Source: CAG-632 sp963626805 (lineage in GTDB: Bacteria; Bacillota; Clostridia; Lachnospirales; Lachnospiraceae). From it: 64,000 nucleotides of DNA. The notes beneath the pieces were generated by a model. It was not told the DNA's origin, searched no databases, and saw nothing but the letters and a program-made list of their open reading frames with translations. Of this stretch, positions 45,804 through 54,345 are shown one piece after another; the stretch's first letter is position 1, and each line of letters opens with the position of its first letter. Location of the stretch: contig CAVFXS010000039.1 of the NCBI GenBank assembly GCA_963626805.1, forward strand, positions 27,668 through 91,667. The letters are read 5' to 3'. The translations under genes and the position numbers were made by a program.

Positions 45804-46469
45804 CTATACACCACGCTGCTCCGGATCCCAGATAAACTTATGCATCTGAAGCTGCATATGAACACCGTTTAAGCGATGCACTATCATGTCATCTACAATC
45901 TCTGCCGGCTGAATCCGCCCGAATACCGGACTGTAATAGATTCCGCACCGTCCCTGAAGCTGATACTTCTCTAGGATCTCTCTTGCCCGGGTCAGATCTG
46001 CGGCATCCGATATTACGAATTTAACCGTATCCTCTTTCGTCAGATACTGATAATTCTCCGTCTTCATTCCGGCTTCCATACCGCTGCCCGGCAGCTTGTA
46101 ATCCAGTGTAAACACCGGTCGATGTGCAAGTGCCATATACGGCTCAATGTCCACACTGCCATTGGTTTCAATCTCGATCCGGATATCCGGCAGCGTTCCT
46201 ACTGTTTCCAGCAGCTGATACATGCCCGGCTGGAGTAACGGTTCTCCACCGGTCAGTGTCACGTTCCGTACCTGTGCGGTCTTAATCCGTTCCCGGATTT
46301 CTTCTGCTGTCATTTCCTGATAGACGACATCCGGCTGATTCGCCCACCGGGTATCACAGTAATTGCAGTTTAAGTTACAGCCGGCAAATCGTATGAACAA
46401 TGCCAGCTCTCCTGCATGCTGCCCTTCTCCGTTGATGCTGATAAACGTTTCTACTACCTTATAAATCAT
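45804..46469 (-). CDS. queE: 7-carboxy-7-deazaguanine synthase (radical SAM)
   Basis: 221 residues with the compact QueE radical SAM cysteine motif CNLNCNYC (C-x3-C-x2-C), TFISINGEGQHAG before it and VTLTGGEPLLQPG after it. It contracts the pterin ring to carboxy-deazaguanine. It lies between queD and folE with gaps of 11-12 bp. Confidence 0.95.
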   Translation of the reverse strand: MIYKVVETFISINGEGQHAGELALFIRFAGCNLNCNYCDTRWANQPDVVYQEMTAEEIRERIKTAQVRNVTLTGGEPLLQPGMYQLLETVGTLPDIRIEIETNGSVDIEPYMALAHRPVFTLDYKLPGSGMEAGMKTENYQYLTKEDTVKFVISDAADLTRAREILEKYQLQGRCGIYYSPVFGRIQPAEIVDDMIVHRLNGVHMQLQMHKFIWDPEQRGV

Positions 46470-46480
46470 ACCTGCAGCTC

Positions 46481-46906
46481 CTAATCTCTGCTATACGTTG
46501 CGCAGTTATTCGGAGTCTCATATACAACAACCGACTGAAGCGGATACCCTTTCGCCTCCAGCTGATCATAAAACCATCTGGCGAAATTCTCTGCCGTCGG
46601 CCGGAATAGAACCTCCACGATCCGAAATCCATCCCGCTTCAGACACTGCATCGTATCTGCTGCCAGCGTACCCTGCTCTATGATAAATACATGATCCAAT
46701 GCATCTCCCAACTCCTTGAGTGCTGTCTTCAGACTGGAAAAATCCATCAGCATTCCTCTTGTCTGCCTCTGCTCCTGCTCTAACTGCTCACCTCTGGCAA
46801 TCACCTTAACGGTCCATCGGTGTCCGTGAATGTTACCACATTTCCCCTGATAACCGGCCAGGAAATGAGCACTGTCAAAGCTCACCTGTGATTCAATCGT
46901 ATACAT
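46481..46906 (-). CDS. queD: 6-carboxytetrahydropterin synthase
   Basis: 141 residues. It has FDSAHFLAGYQGKCGNIHGHRW, which includes the catalytic Cys and zinc histidines, plus MLMDFSSLK and LDHVFI and the C-terminal VYETPNNCATY. It converts dihydroneopterin triphosphate for QueE. First gene of the operon; no promoter or preQ1 riboswitch is clear upstream. Confidence 0.94.
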   Translation of the reverse strand: MYTIESQVSFDSAHFLAGYQGKCGNIHGHRWTVKVIARGEQLEQEQRQTRGMLMDFSSLKTALKELGDALDHVFIIEQGTLAADTMQCLKRDGFRIVEVLFRPTAENFARWFYDQLEAKGYPLQSVVVYETPNNCATYSRD

Positions 46907-46924
46907 ATCTTTCTATTTCTCCTT

Positions 46925-47024
46925 TTCTTCCTTCGTCCTCTGTCACCGCAGGTTCTTCATCGCCGTAGCCGCGAGAAAGCACGCTTTGCAGACTTTCCCT
47001 GCTGATCAGCGATCGTCAAATGCT
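46925..47024 (-). other. GC-rich gap before queD, possible dispersed element
   Basis: This stretch is clearly richer in GC than neighbouring intergenic DNA. On the minus strand one frame stays open for about 30 codons (SLQSVLSRGYGDEEPAV and on) to a stop inside queD, without a start codon or ribosome site. It resembles an inserted repeat or remnant rather than a gene. No promoter for queD is apparent here. Confidence 0.4.
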
Positions 47025-47025
47025 G

Positions 47026-47058
47026 CAAAAAGGCACATGAGCAGAACCCATGTGCCTT
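47026..47058 (-). terminator. Terminator after thrC
   Basis: AAGGCACATG (47058-47049) pairs with CATGTGCCTT (47039-47030), loop of 9, followed by five U residues. About 100 bp of AT-rich DNA with nothing recognisable separates it from the thrC stop. Confidence 0.88.
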
Positions 47059-47154
47059 GAATCTCAAAGTATGCGGTCCTGGTTTTATTTATAGACAGGA
47101 AGGTACGAATGAACTGTCTGTTATTTATTTCTGAATATTTTCGGAAAACAGCTG

Positions 47155-48645
47155 TTATTTCAGATTCAGGATCTTCTTAACGGTTGCTTCCATCTCGGTC
47201 TTGTCACATACGGTATCATGAAGTACCGGAGCTGTCCGGATATCCTCGATTGCCTGCGGAACCTTTACACCGGAAAGCTTGTTTAACTCATCTACCAGCT
47301 CGAAATCGCTCTTGGCATCATAGGAATGATCAATGGCATTCATAACGCTTCTGGTAAACTTATATGGGCTTGCAGTCGATGCAATCACAGTCGGAGTGGT
47401 ATCCCCGGTCTCTGCACGATACTTGTCATATACCGTAGCCGCTACCGCTGTATGCGTATCAATAATATACTGATCCTCTTCATAGATCTTCTTGATCGTA
47501 GCTGCCGTCTCTTCCTCGGTTGCATAACCGCCGTAGAACTCTGAAAGCTTTGCCTTCATGTCCGGTGTGATCGTATATGCACCATCGGTTGATAATTCCT
47601 TCATAAGCTCTGCATCCTTTGCGGCATCATCGCCTGCGATCTTATAGATCAGTCGCTCCAGATTGCTGGAGATCAGAATATCCATAGATGGAGAGGTTGT
47701 CAGGATAAACTCACGGTTCTTGTTATACTCTCCGGTCTGGAAGAAGTCAAACAATACCTTATTCTCATTCGATGCACAGATGAACTTCGCAATCGGAAGT
47801 CCCATCTCCTTTGCATAATATGCTGCCAGAATATTACCGAAGTTACCGGTCGGTACAACAACATTGATCTTCTCGCCTGCCTTGATCGTACCATCTGCCA
47901 CCAGTCTGGAATATGCATATACATAATATACCATCTGCGGTACCAGACGTCCGATATTAATGGAGTTTGCAGATGAGAACTGCATGTTTGCAGCGTCCAT
48001 TTCCTCTGCCAGAGCCTTATCGTTAAACATATTCTTAACACCGGTCTGTGCATCATCGAAGTTACCGATAATTCCGACAACCGCTGTATTGGCACCCTTC
48101 TGGGTTACCATCTGCTTCTCCTGGATCGGGCTGACACCGTTCTTCGGATAGAATACAATGATCTTCGTGCCCGGTACATCTGCAAAGCCTGCCAGTGCTG
48201 CCTTACCGGTATCACCGGAGGTAGCTGTCAGGATTACGATATCATTCTTTACCTGATTCTTCTTTGCTGAGGTTGTCAGCAGATACGGAAGAATCGACAG
48301 TGCCATATCTTTAAATGCAATGGTGGATCCATGGAACAGTTCCAGATAATTTGCACCATGTGCCTTCCGCAGCGGTGCAATCTCAGTTGTATCAAACTTG
48401 GAATCATAGGCACTGTTAATACAATGCTTTAACTCTTCCTCAGTAAAGTCGGCCAGCATACGGCTCATTACCTCATATGCAACCTCCTGATAAGACATCT
48501 TTGACAGTGCTTCCAGCGATACATCCAGTGCCGGAATCGTATTCGGTACAAATAATCCTCCGTTTTCTGCCAGTCCTTTTAATATTGCCTGAGATGCGGT
48601 TGCAGTCTCTGCTGCATTTCTGGTACTTGAATAGATCACTTCCAT
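47155..48645 (-). CDS. thrC: Threonine synthase
   Basis: PLP enzyme converting O-phosphohomoserine to threonine. 496 residues, the long type. It begins MEVIYSSTRNAAETATA and shows the Schiff-base lysine in HGSTIAFKDMALS, the phosphate loop TATSGDTGKAALAG and VPTGNFGNILAAYYAKEMG. I chose the ATG at 48645 because it matches the family start and lies downstream of a clear promoter; the frame stays open further upstream. Confidence 0.95.
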   Translation of the reverse strand: MEVIYSSTRNAAETATASQAILKGLAENGGLFVPNTIPALDVSLEALSKMSYQEVAYEVMSRMLADFTEEELKHCINSAYDSKFDTTEIAPLRKAHGANYLELFHGSTIAFKDMALSILPYLLTTSAKKNQVKNDIVILTATSGDTGKAALAGFADVPGTKIIVFYPKNGVSPIQEKQMVTQKGANTAVVGIIGNFDDAQTGVKNMFNDKALAEEMDAANMQFSSANSINIGRLVPQMVYYVYAYSRLVADGTIKAGEKINVVVPTGNFGNILAAYYAKEMGLPIAKFICASNENKVLFDFFQTGEYNKNREFILTTSPSMDILISSNLERLIYKIAGDDAAKDAELMKELSTDGAYTITPDMKAKLSEFYGGYATEEETAATIKKIYEEDQYIIDTHTAVAATVYDKYRAETGDTTPTVIASTASPYKFTRSVMNAIDHSYDAKSDFELVDELNKLSGVKVPQAIEDIRTAPVLHDTVCDKTEMEATVKKILNLK

Positions 48646-48681
48646 TTTATCACCATTTCCTTTCGTTTTTTCCAATGCCTT

Positions 48682-48710
48682 ATTATACTTGTTCTCTGTA
48701 ATGGTTGCAA
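48682..48710 (-). promoter_or_regulatory. Promoter of thrC
   Basis: TTGCAA (48710-48705), 17-bp spacer, TATAAT (48687-48682) on the minus strand. Transcription should start near 48675, about 30 bases before the chosen ATG. Confidence 0.85.
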
Positions 48711-48737
48711 CTTCTTTTTTACCTGTACGGCAGTTAA

Positions 48738-49607
48738 TTAATGTGACAATATCTCTGCCCCATTTTCTGTTACCAGAATCGTGTATTCCCACTGTGCGGA
48801 TGGCTTTCCATCCTCTGTCCGGACTGTCCAGCCGTCATCTTCGTCTTCCCATACATCCGGCTTTCCCATATTTACCATTGGCTCGATCGTAAAGATCATG
48901 CCCGGAACCATCAGGTAGTCCCCACCCGGAATTCCGATATGGCTTACCCATGGATCCTCATGGAACTCAATACCAACTCCATGACCACCGATCTCACGAA
49001 CCACACTGTATCCATTCTCCATAGCATGATGATTGACTGCTACACCCATATCACCCAGGAATGCCCATGGCTTTACCATCCGGAATCCAATATCCAGACA
49101 TTCCTTGGTTACCTCAACCAGCTTCCGCTTCTCCGGACTGACATCGCCGATGCAGTACATTCTGGATGCATCACCGAAATATCCGTTATAAATCGTTGTA
49201 CAGTCTACATTAATGATCTCTCCTGATTTCAGAATCCGGTTATCATCTGGAATCCCGTGGCATACCACATCATCGATCGAGGTACATACACTCTTCGGAT
49301 AGCCCTTATAATTCAGGCAAGCCGGGATTCCACCAATCTTTAATGTATAATCATAGATCAGCCGATCCAGCTCTCCGGTCGAGATTCCTTCCTTCACATA
49401 CGGTTCAATATAATCCAGAACCATCGTGTTTGCCTCTCCCGCTTTACGGATACCCTCAATCTGCTCCGGTGTCTTGATCATTTTGTGGGTTGGTATCTTT
49501 GCACCCTTCAGATGATAAGCATTCAGCTTCTCGTCCAATTGCATATGACACACTTTATATTTCTTTCCACTTCCACACCAGCAAGGATCATTTCTTCCAA
49601 TTTTCAT
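48738..49607 (-). CDS. map: Methionine aminopeptidase with N-terminal SEC-C zinc motif
   Basis: 289 residues. Residues 1-25 are a SEC-C motif (IGRNDPCWCGSGKKYK), typical of the clostridial SEC-C-bearing form. The aminopeptidase domain has the metal ligands in VDCTTIYNGYFGDASR, GGHGVGIEFHEDPW, FTIEPMV and WEYTILV. It removes the initiator methionine of new proteins. The start at 49607 matches the family; in-frame ATGs at 49643 and 49646 overlap the upstream gene. Confidence 0.93.
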   Translation of the reverse strand: MKIGRNDPCWCGSGKKYKVCHMQLDEKLNAYHLKGAKIPTHKMIKTPEQIEGIRKAGEANTMVLDYIEPYVKEGISTGELDRLIYDYTLKIGGIPACLNYKGYPKSVCTSIDDVVCHGIPDDNRILKSGEIINVDCTTIYNGYFGDASRMYCIGDVSPEKRKLVEVTKECLDIGFRMVKPWAFLGDMGVAVNHHAMENGYSVVREIGGHGVGIEFHEDPWVSHIGIPGGDYLMVPGMIFTIEPMVNMGKPDVWEDEDDGWTVRTEDGKPSAQWEYTILVTENGAEILSH

Positions 49608-49629
49608 TTCTGCCACTTCTTTCTTTGAT

Positions 49630-50187
49630 TCATTTATTTTCATCATTTTCTATCTTGCCCTGTGTCTGGCTTTTCCGGATCGCCTGCATCCGAAGAGACC
49701 CGTTAAAATGAACTCTTCCCGGCTCATCTTCATCGCCAGCCACAAATCCGTCGCTTCCGCTGATCTTAAATCCTCCGATTGTACTCGGCGGACCATCCAC
49801 GCGTCCAAAAGTACCAAAGCCACCGGACCGCTCCATTCTGCCGGAAGAGCTATAGGAATCGGAGCTTTCACCTCCGATGGAAAATCCATATGATCCTCCT
49901 TTTTGGGCTTTCCGCTTCTTCTTTCGTTCTTCCTTTTCCTTCTCTTTGGCAACAATCTGCTTGGCATTCTCTGCCTGTTCCTTTAAAATCTGTACTACTA
50001 GGTCATCTTCCATTTCTTCTGCTGTGGATACAGCATCGGAAAGTGCTGCTTCCATTGGATCCACACCCAGAATCTCATCATCCTGATCCACATCTGCCAG
50101 CAATGGGCTTTCGCATTTCTTGCACTGCTCGGCATCATATGCATTCAGGGTGCCACAAGCCAGGCACTTCTTGATTATCTTACCCAT
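49630..50187 (-). CDS. Zinc-ribbon protein with low-complexity tail, unknown function
   Basis: 185 residues. The N-terminus is a zinc ribbon (KCLACGTLNAYDAEQCKKC). An acidic helix region follows, then a Lys/Glu/Arg-rich coil (about 75-95) and a Gly/Ser-rich tail. No catalytic motif is seen. The start follows a strong GGGGAGGTTTGAA ribosome site. It lies between the MBL-fold gene and map and may belong to that run. Confidence 0.65.
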   Translation of the reverse strand: MGKIIKKCLACGTLNAYDAEQCKKCESPLLADVDQDDEILGVDPMEAALSDAVSTAEEMEDDLVVQILKEQAENAKQIVAKEKEKEERKKKRKAQKGGSYGFSIGGESSDSYSSSGRMERSGGFGTFGRVDGPPSTIGGFKISGSDGFVAGDEDEPGRVHFNGSLRMQAIRKSQTQGKIENDENK

Positions 50188-50215
50188 TTCAAACCTCCCC
50201 TTTTCCCTGTTGCTT

Positions 50216-51049
50216 TTAACATGCCCCCGGGAATTTTAATGTACGTTTTAGTTCAAAGCTCTCCTTATCATCCGGGACAAACAGATTCCCATGATAAAAC
50301 CGTCTGCCCTCTTCGCTGTATAATTCCTTTCGTTCTGCGAGATGCGTCTCCTCCGTGTGATACAGGATCAGATTCGGAACAGACAGGCTCTCTGCCGTCA
50401 TACAGGCCTCCCGCACGGTGCTGTGATGCTTCTCATAAGGATGAAATCTGTCCGCTTCTCCATACAGACAGAATGCCTCATGCATCAGCCAGTCACTGTC
50501 TCTTACAAAGACTTCATTTGACGGATTGTATGGCTCATCCCCAAGACATGCCAGCTTCAGTCCGTCCTTTGTCACCAGAGTGAATCCAAACTGCTTTGCT
50601 TTCGTTGATTCAATATCAAAAAATGTCACATCACTGTCCAGAATCTTCATCTGATCACCCGTATCAATGGCTACAAACAGGATTTCCTTTCCGATATGCC
50701 TGCATACCTTTTCCTGAATCGTCATCTCCGCCATAACACAGATCTTCTCGATCAGCTCAATATGACAGTAAATGCTTAACGTCCCTTCATAGGTTCTCTG
50801 ATTCATCTTCGTACCGATCATACGGATCAGCCACAGGATGCCAAGGATATGATCTAAGTGCTCATGCGTAATAAATATATCATGAATCTGCTCCAGTGAA
50901 ATATGACAGTCCTTCAGAACCTTCAGTATTCGATTTCCACCACCGGTATCCACCAGGAAACAGGAATTCTCCTCATTGGTCAGTGCGAAGCATGTATTAA
51001 AGCATTCCGTTACGGTTGCATTTCCGGTTCCCAACATTGTCAGTCTCAT
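50216..51049 (-). CDS. MBL-fold metallo-hydrolase (RNase Z-like)
   Basis: 277 residues. It starts MRLTMLGTGNATVTECFNTCF and has the metal motif THEHLDHILG, a middle Asp/His region (LACLGDEPYN, DSDWLMHEAF) and a late YHTEET. The layout resembles RNase Z/ElaC relatives or phosphodiesterases of the beta-lactamase fold. Substrate unknown. It lies in a close run with an SseB-like gene and a phosphoesterase. Confidence 0.8.
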   Translation of the reverse strand: MRLTMLGTGNATVTECFNTCFALTNEENSCFLVDTGGGNRILKVLKDCHISLEQIHDIFITHEHLDHILGILWLIRMIGTKMNQRTYEGTLSIYCHIELIEKICVMAEMTIQEKVCRHIGKEILFVAIDTGDQMKILDSDVTFFDIESTKAKQFGFTLVTKDGLKLACLGDEPYNPSNEVFVRDSDWLMHEAFCLYGEADRFHPYEKHHSTVREACMTAESLSVPNLILYHTEETHLAERKELYSEEGRRFYHGNLFVPDDKESFELKRTLKFPGAC

Positions 51050-51071
51050 CTTCTGCTCACTACCTTATCAC

Positions 51072-51578
51072 TTACTTTAATATATCTGCTGCCTCTTCCG
51101 GAGTAATCTCCTGCACGGCTCCTTCCGCCTGCACCGATTCCCTGTTCTTCATAATCTCTGCGATCATTCCGCTCTGGAATGCCAGATTGGTGGTCTGCGG
51201 ATTCAGAACCACGCCGGCAGCCTTATCTCCTGCCCGCAGCACGAGATCTGCGACATCATCAAAGGTCATAACCATACCGTTCTGATTCGGGATATCCTGC
51301 CATTTCTTCAGAGATCCGATATCGGTGAATATCATAAAATACATCTGTCCGGTCTGGGTTCTCAGCATATTGAAATTCACGACCGTGTTTGTGGTGTCAC
51401 GCTGTGCCTCCTGCTCGGTACCCGGCTTCATCTGAATCAGACATGGTACCAGAAACCTGGCCTCTACCATCGCTTCTACCATCTTCTCTCTGGTCTCGGC
51501 ATTATCATTCTCCCTCATTCGGCTGATTGCAAGCATCAGCACCGGATTAATTATCATTTCTTCATCCATTCGCATCAT
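51072..51578 (-). CDS. SseB-like N-terminal domain protein
   Basis: 168 residues. It begins MMRMDEEMIINPVLML and has the helix-strand pattern of SseB N-terminal domain proteins: FLVPCLI, NFNMLRTQTGQMYFMIFTD and GDKAAGVVLNP. Role unknown. The ATG at 51578 is chosen because AAAGGAG lies 11 bases upstream; the open frame further upstream overlaps the phosphoesterase gene. Confidence 0.65.
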   Translation of the reverse strand: MMRMDEEMIINPVLMLAISRMRENDNAETREKMVEAMVEARFLVPCLIQMKPGTEQEAQRDTTNTVVNFNMLRTQTGQMYFMIFTDIGSLKKWQDIPNQNGMVMTFDDVADLVLRAGDKAAGVVLNPQTTNLAFQSGMIAEIMKNRESVQAEGAVQEITPEEAADILK

Positions 51579-51594
51579 AATTGTACTGTCTCCT

Positions 51595-52185
51595 TTAGAA
51601 ATCAAATATATATTTTTCGAATCCATTAATGATTCTTGTCTCATGGTACACACTTTCCCGCTTATGGGATCTGGAATATGTCATGTGTACATGTCCGTGG
51701 ATAAAGCATTTCGGCTTATACGTGTCCAGAATCTGGACAAATGCCTCAAAGCCTTCATGCGGTCCGTCTTCTCCGTCATTGATATGATAAGCAGGGGCAT
51801 GGGTCAATAGAATGTCGATTCCCTTGCTCTTCTTCAGCTTCCACCACAGTCGTCGGACTCTGCCATTCATCTCTGTCTGCGTGTACTGGTTCCTGCCCTG
51901 CTTATAACGAATGGAGCCACCCAGTCCGAGGATTCTTACTCCCTGATAGGTGTAGATCGTATCCTCTATACAGATGCAACCATCCGGCGGATTGGTCTCG
52001 TATATGTCATCATGATTTCCCCTGACATACAGAATCGGTACTTTGGCAAAGGTCGCTAAGAAGGATAAATACTCCGGCTTCAAATCGCCGCAGGAGAGTA
52101 TCAGGTCTATGCCATCTAATTTACTTTTATCGAAATAATCCCAGTAGTATTTTGACTCTATGTCTGCCAGTACCAAAATCCGCAT
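51595..52185 (-). CDS. Metallophosphoesterase
   Basis: 196 residues. It shows the calcineurin-like motifs LVLADIESK, LILSCGDLK, YVRGNHDD, THAPAYH and FIHGHVHMTYS, with the metal ligands kept except that the usual first DxH reads DIE. Substrate unknown. The ATG at 52185 follows AAGGAAGAGTGAG and is one base from the stop of the ParB/BMP gene, so the two are likely translated together. Confidence 0.85.
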   Translation of the reverse strand: MRILVLADIESKYYWDYFDKSKLDGIDLILSCGDLKPEYLSFLATFAKVPILYVRGNHDDIYETNPPDGCICIEDTIYTYQGVRILGLGGSIRYKQGRNQYTQTEMNGRVRRLWWKLKKSKGIDILLTHAPAYHINDGEDGPHEGFEAFVQILDTYKPKCFIHGHVHMTYSRSHKRESVYHETRIINGFEKYIFDF

Positions 52186-52186
52186 C

Positions 52187-54109
52187 TCACTCTTCCTTCT
52201 TACTCGTAGCAACCCCCTGCATCATAACCACCGGCTGAGCCTGCTCCTTGAGTTCATCTACGGTTGGGATACTGCCGATCACATTATCTACCAACCAGTC
52301 CATAGTTACTATTTCTTCCGGACTCATCCGTTCGCCGGCCTTGCTCTTCACGGTTCCGTCCTGTGCTATGATCTCACCATCAAACGGAGTCAGCTCACCC
52401 TTGCAGATCAGCTGTTTTAACAATCCGACCAGCTGTCTGGTCGATGCCGGAAGATTCTGCGAACAGATAATATCAATCACACCGGCGGACATTCCCCACC
52501 AGTAATTCAATGCCTTGGTTCCTTCCTTTACATCCTCCTTTTTCCAGGAGCCGCTCATGATGCTCTGTAAAAGCTTCTCATAAAATACGCCCCAGTTCCA
52601 CACCGGCATGACCAGATTCGTGATCACATCATTGTCAATATGATACAGTCCGAACTGGCGGGATGCATTCTGCGGTGTGATCATATCCTGATTCGATACA
52701 TAGGATACCTGCTGTTCCCAGAAGGTCTTATATATATCGTGATCCTTCATCGTAGACCACTCCAGATATACCCTTGCACGCGGATTTACGAACTTCGCAC
52801 CCAGTGCAAATGCATTAATATTCGCTGTGATTCCATAGATCGGATAATCTGCCACATAGCCGATCCGGTTATTCTCCGTCAGAGAACCGGCAATCACTCC
52901 AGTCAGGAACTTTCCTTCATACATTCGGGCATAATAGGTACGGATATACTGATGTGTTGTATTTAAAGAGCAATTCAGAATCTTCGCCTCCGGATGCTTC
53001 ACGGCCGCTACCAGACTCGGCTGGATCAGCTGTGAGGTCGTCGTGAAAATAATATCACTGCCGAAATCGATCAGATCCTCCAGCACGGTCGCCGCATTCT
53101 CATCCGGTGCTACATTCTCGATTGCCTCGGTCTCGATCTGATTCGAGAACCGGTCCTGTATATATTTTCTGCCTAATTCATGACTGTAGTTCCAGTCGGA
53201 ATTACTTGGTGATTTATCATAAACAAACGATACCTTCAGCTTCTTTGCATTCGCCGGAAGCAGGTAGCTTAACACATTCTTCTTTCCGAGATCGACCGGA
53301 TCCATACGAAGATCCACGACCTCATCATTACACAGGATCAGGAATTCCTTCCAGATCTTATCGATATTATCTCCGAGCTCCACGGCAGTCATCTCTCTGG
53401 TTTCTTCATAACCGTAAATGGTTAAGAATGTCAGAAACGCATCGCCGGTCGTAATCGGCAGCTTTCTTCCGCCCTTTTGTGCATATGTGGTTGAAAATGC
53501 CAGATATGCAGATGCAAAATCCCGCTTCTCATCATCGGTCCACATATGCTCCGGATCAAAGCCCAGCACCTCCAGCAGCTTCGGAAAGTTCCCCTCCCTG
53601 GAAAACCAGATATTATTGACACCCGAAACCCGGTTAAAATCCATAAATTCATAATATATTTTATTTTCGAGATCCTCGGTACGCTTCGGCACCTTTCTGG
53701 TAACCATCGCCGGGATCGTAACTGCATCAAAATACTTCAGAACGCTGACCCGCTTATTTCCTTCTACTACATAGTAGCGGTTCATATATTCATATACCTT
53801 GACCGGTTCCCGGATGCCTTCCTCCATCTGACTGTCGCTTAAGGCCGCCCACTTGGCTGCGAACTCGGATCCCCAGTCTAAAATCGGCATGAAATTGCCG
53901 GCAAACGCATTGGTTCTGGCTCTTGTACTGGTTCCGATCACTAACTTCAACGGAACCTGAACCAGTCCCATATTTACTTCTTTCTCTATTTCAACGTGAG
54001 ACAAAATTTCATCCAGCACCGGAAGATACGGATACAGACCCTTATTAATGCGGTTTCTGTACTCCTTTCGTCCGAGCTTCATTGCCTCCAGATAATCCTG
54101 AACTGACAT
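52187..54109 (-). CDS. ParB-like domain fused to a BMP/PnrA-type ligand-binding domain
   Basis: 640 residues with no signal peptide or lipobox, so it is probably cytosolic. Residues about 95-140 (IREPVKVYEYMNRYYVVEGNK and following) match the ParB/sulfiredoxin-like fold, with GNKR at 117-120. Residues about 290-560 match the BMP family of nucleoside-binding proteins (FVYDKSPSNSDWNYSHELG, AVKHPEAKILNCS, NRIGYVADYPIYG). Membrane ABC partners are absent. The likely role is an intracellular sensor or regulator of a nucleoside-like ligand, linked to the phosphoesterase next to it. The start follows GGAGG. Confidence 0.72.
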   Translation of the reverse strand: MSVQDYLEAMKLGRKEYRNRINKGLYPYLPVLDEILSHVEIEKEVNMGLVQVPLKLVIGTSTRARTNAFAGNFMPILDWGSEFAAKWAALSDSQMEEGIREPVKVYEYMNRYYVVEGNKRVSVLKYFDAVTIPAMVTRKVPKRTEDLENKIYYEFMDFNRVSGVNNIWFSREGNFPKLLEVLGFDPEHMWTDDEKRDFASAYLAFSTTYAQKGGRKLPITTGDAFLTFLTIYGYEETREMTAVELGDNIDKIWKEFLILCNDEVVDLRMDPVDLGKKNVLSYLLPANAKKLKVSFVYDKSPSNSDWNYSHELGRKYIQDRFSNQIETEAIENVAPDENAATVLEDLIDFGSDIIFTTTSQLIQPSLVAAVKHPEAKILNCSLNTTHQYIRTYYARMYEGKFLTGVIAGSLTENNRIGYVADYPIYGITANINAFALGAKFVNPRARVYLEWSTMKDHDIYKTFWEQQVSYVSNQDMITPQNASRQFGLYHIDNDVITNLVMPVWNWGVFYEKLLQSIMSGSWKKEDVKEGTKALNYWWGMSAGVIDIICSQNLPASTRQLVGLLKQLICKGELTPFDGEIIAQDGTVKSKAGERMSPEEIVTMDWLVDNVIGSIPTVDELKEQAQPVVMMQGVATSKKEE

Positions 54110-54159
54110 ATGACTCCTCCATAAAGGCTATTATTTCAAATCAGACATATACGCATATA

Positions 54160-54188
54160 ATTGTATACTATCAGTTACGAATTTGCAA
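54160..54188 (-). promoter_or_regulatory. Promoter of the ParB/BMP gene run
   Basis: TTGCAA (54188-54183), 17-bp spacer, TACAAT (54165-54160) on the minus strand. The transcript would begin near 54153, about 45 bases before the start codon. Confidence 0.6.
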
Positions 54189-54202
54189 GCAATTCATACT
54201 CC

Positions 54203-54253
54203 CGGCACGTGAACGAGCCGGGCAGAAATATGAGCATTTCTGTCCGGCTCTGA
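54203..54253 (-). terminator. Strong hairpin after enolase, terminator without U-run
   Basis: On the minus strand GAGCCGG(A)CAGAAAT pairs with ATTTCTG(C)CCGGCTC around a short loop, and CCCGGC can instead pair with a downstream GCCGGG. No U-run follows, so termination is doubtful; it may instead block or protect the RNA end. Confidence 0.45.
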
Positions 54254-54345
54254 CATTAGATGATAAAATCTCCTCACAGGACTAAAGGGTTCCTGTTTTG
54301 AAGAGGGAGGGCTATATAATTCTCTGTACCCAAACGCAATCCTGA

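Noticed and set aside
46907..47024. preQ1 riboswitch before queD
   Set aside because: I looked for the class I fold; the gap is GC-rich and lacks the expected A-rich tail and pseudoknot, so I do not call it.
48646..48792. 49-codon N-terminal extension of threonine synthase
   Set aside because: The promoter TATAAT lies inside it, and the family begins at the inner methionine.
51595..54109. Defence system built from the ParB/BMP and phosphoesterase genes
   Set aside because: No nuclease, helicase or other effector motif is seen and the genes lie in a run of housekeeping genes; a sensing role is simpler.
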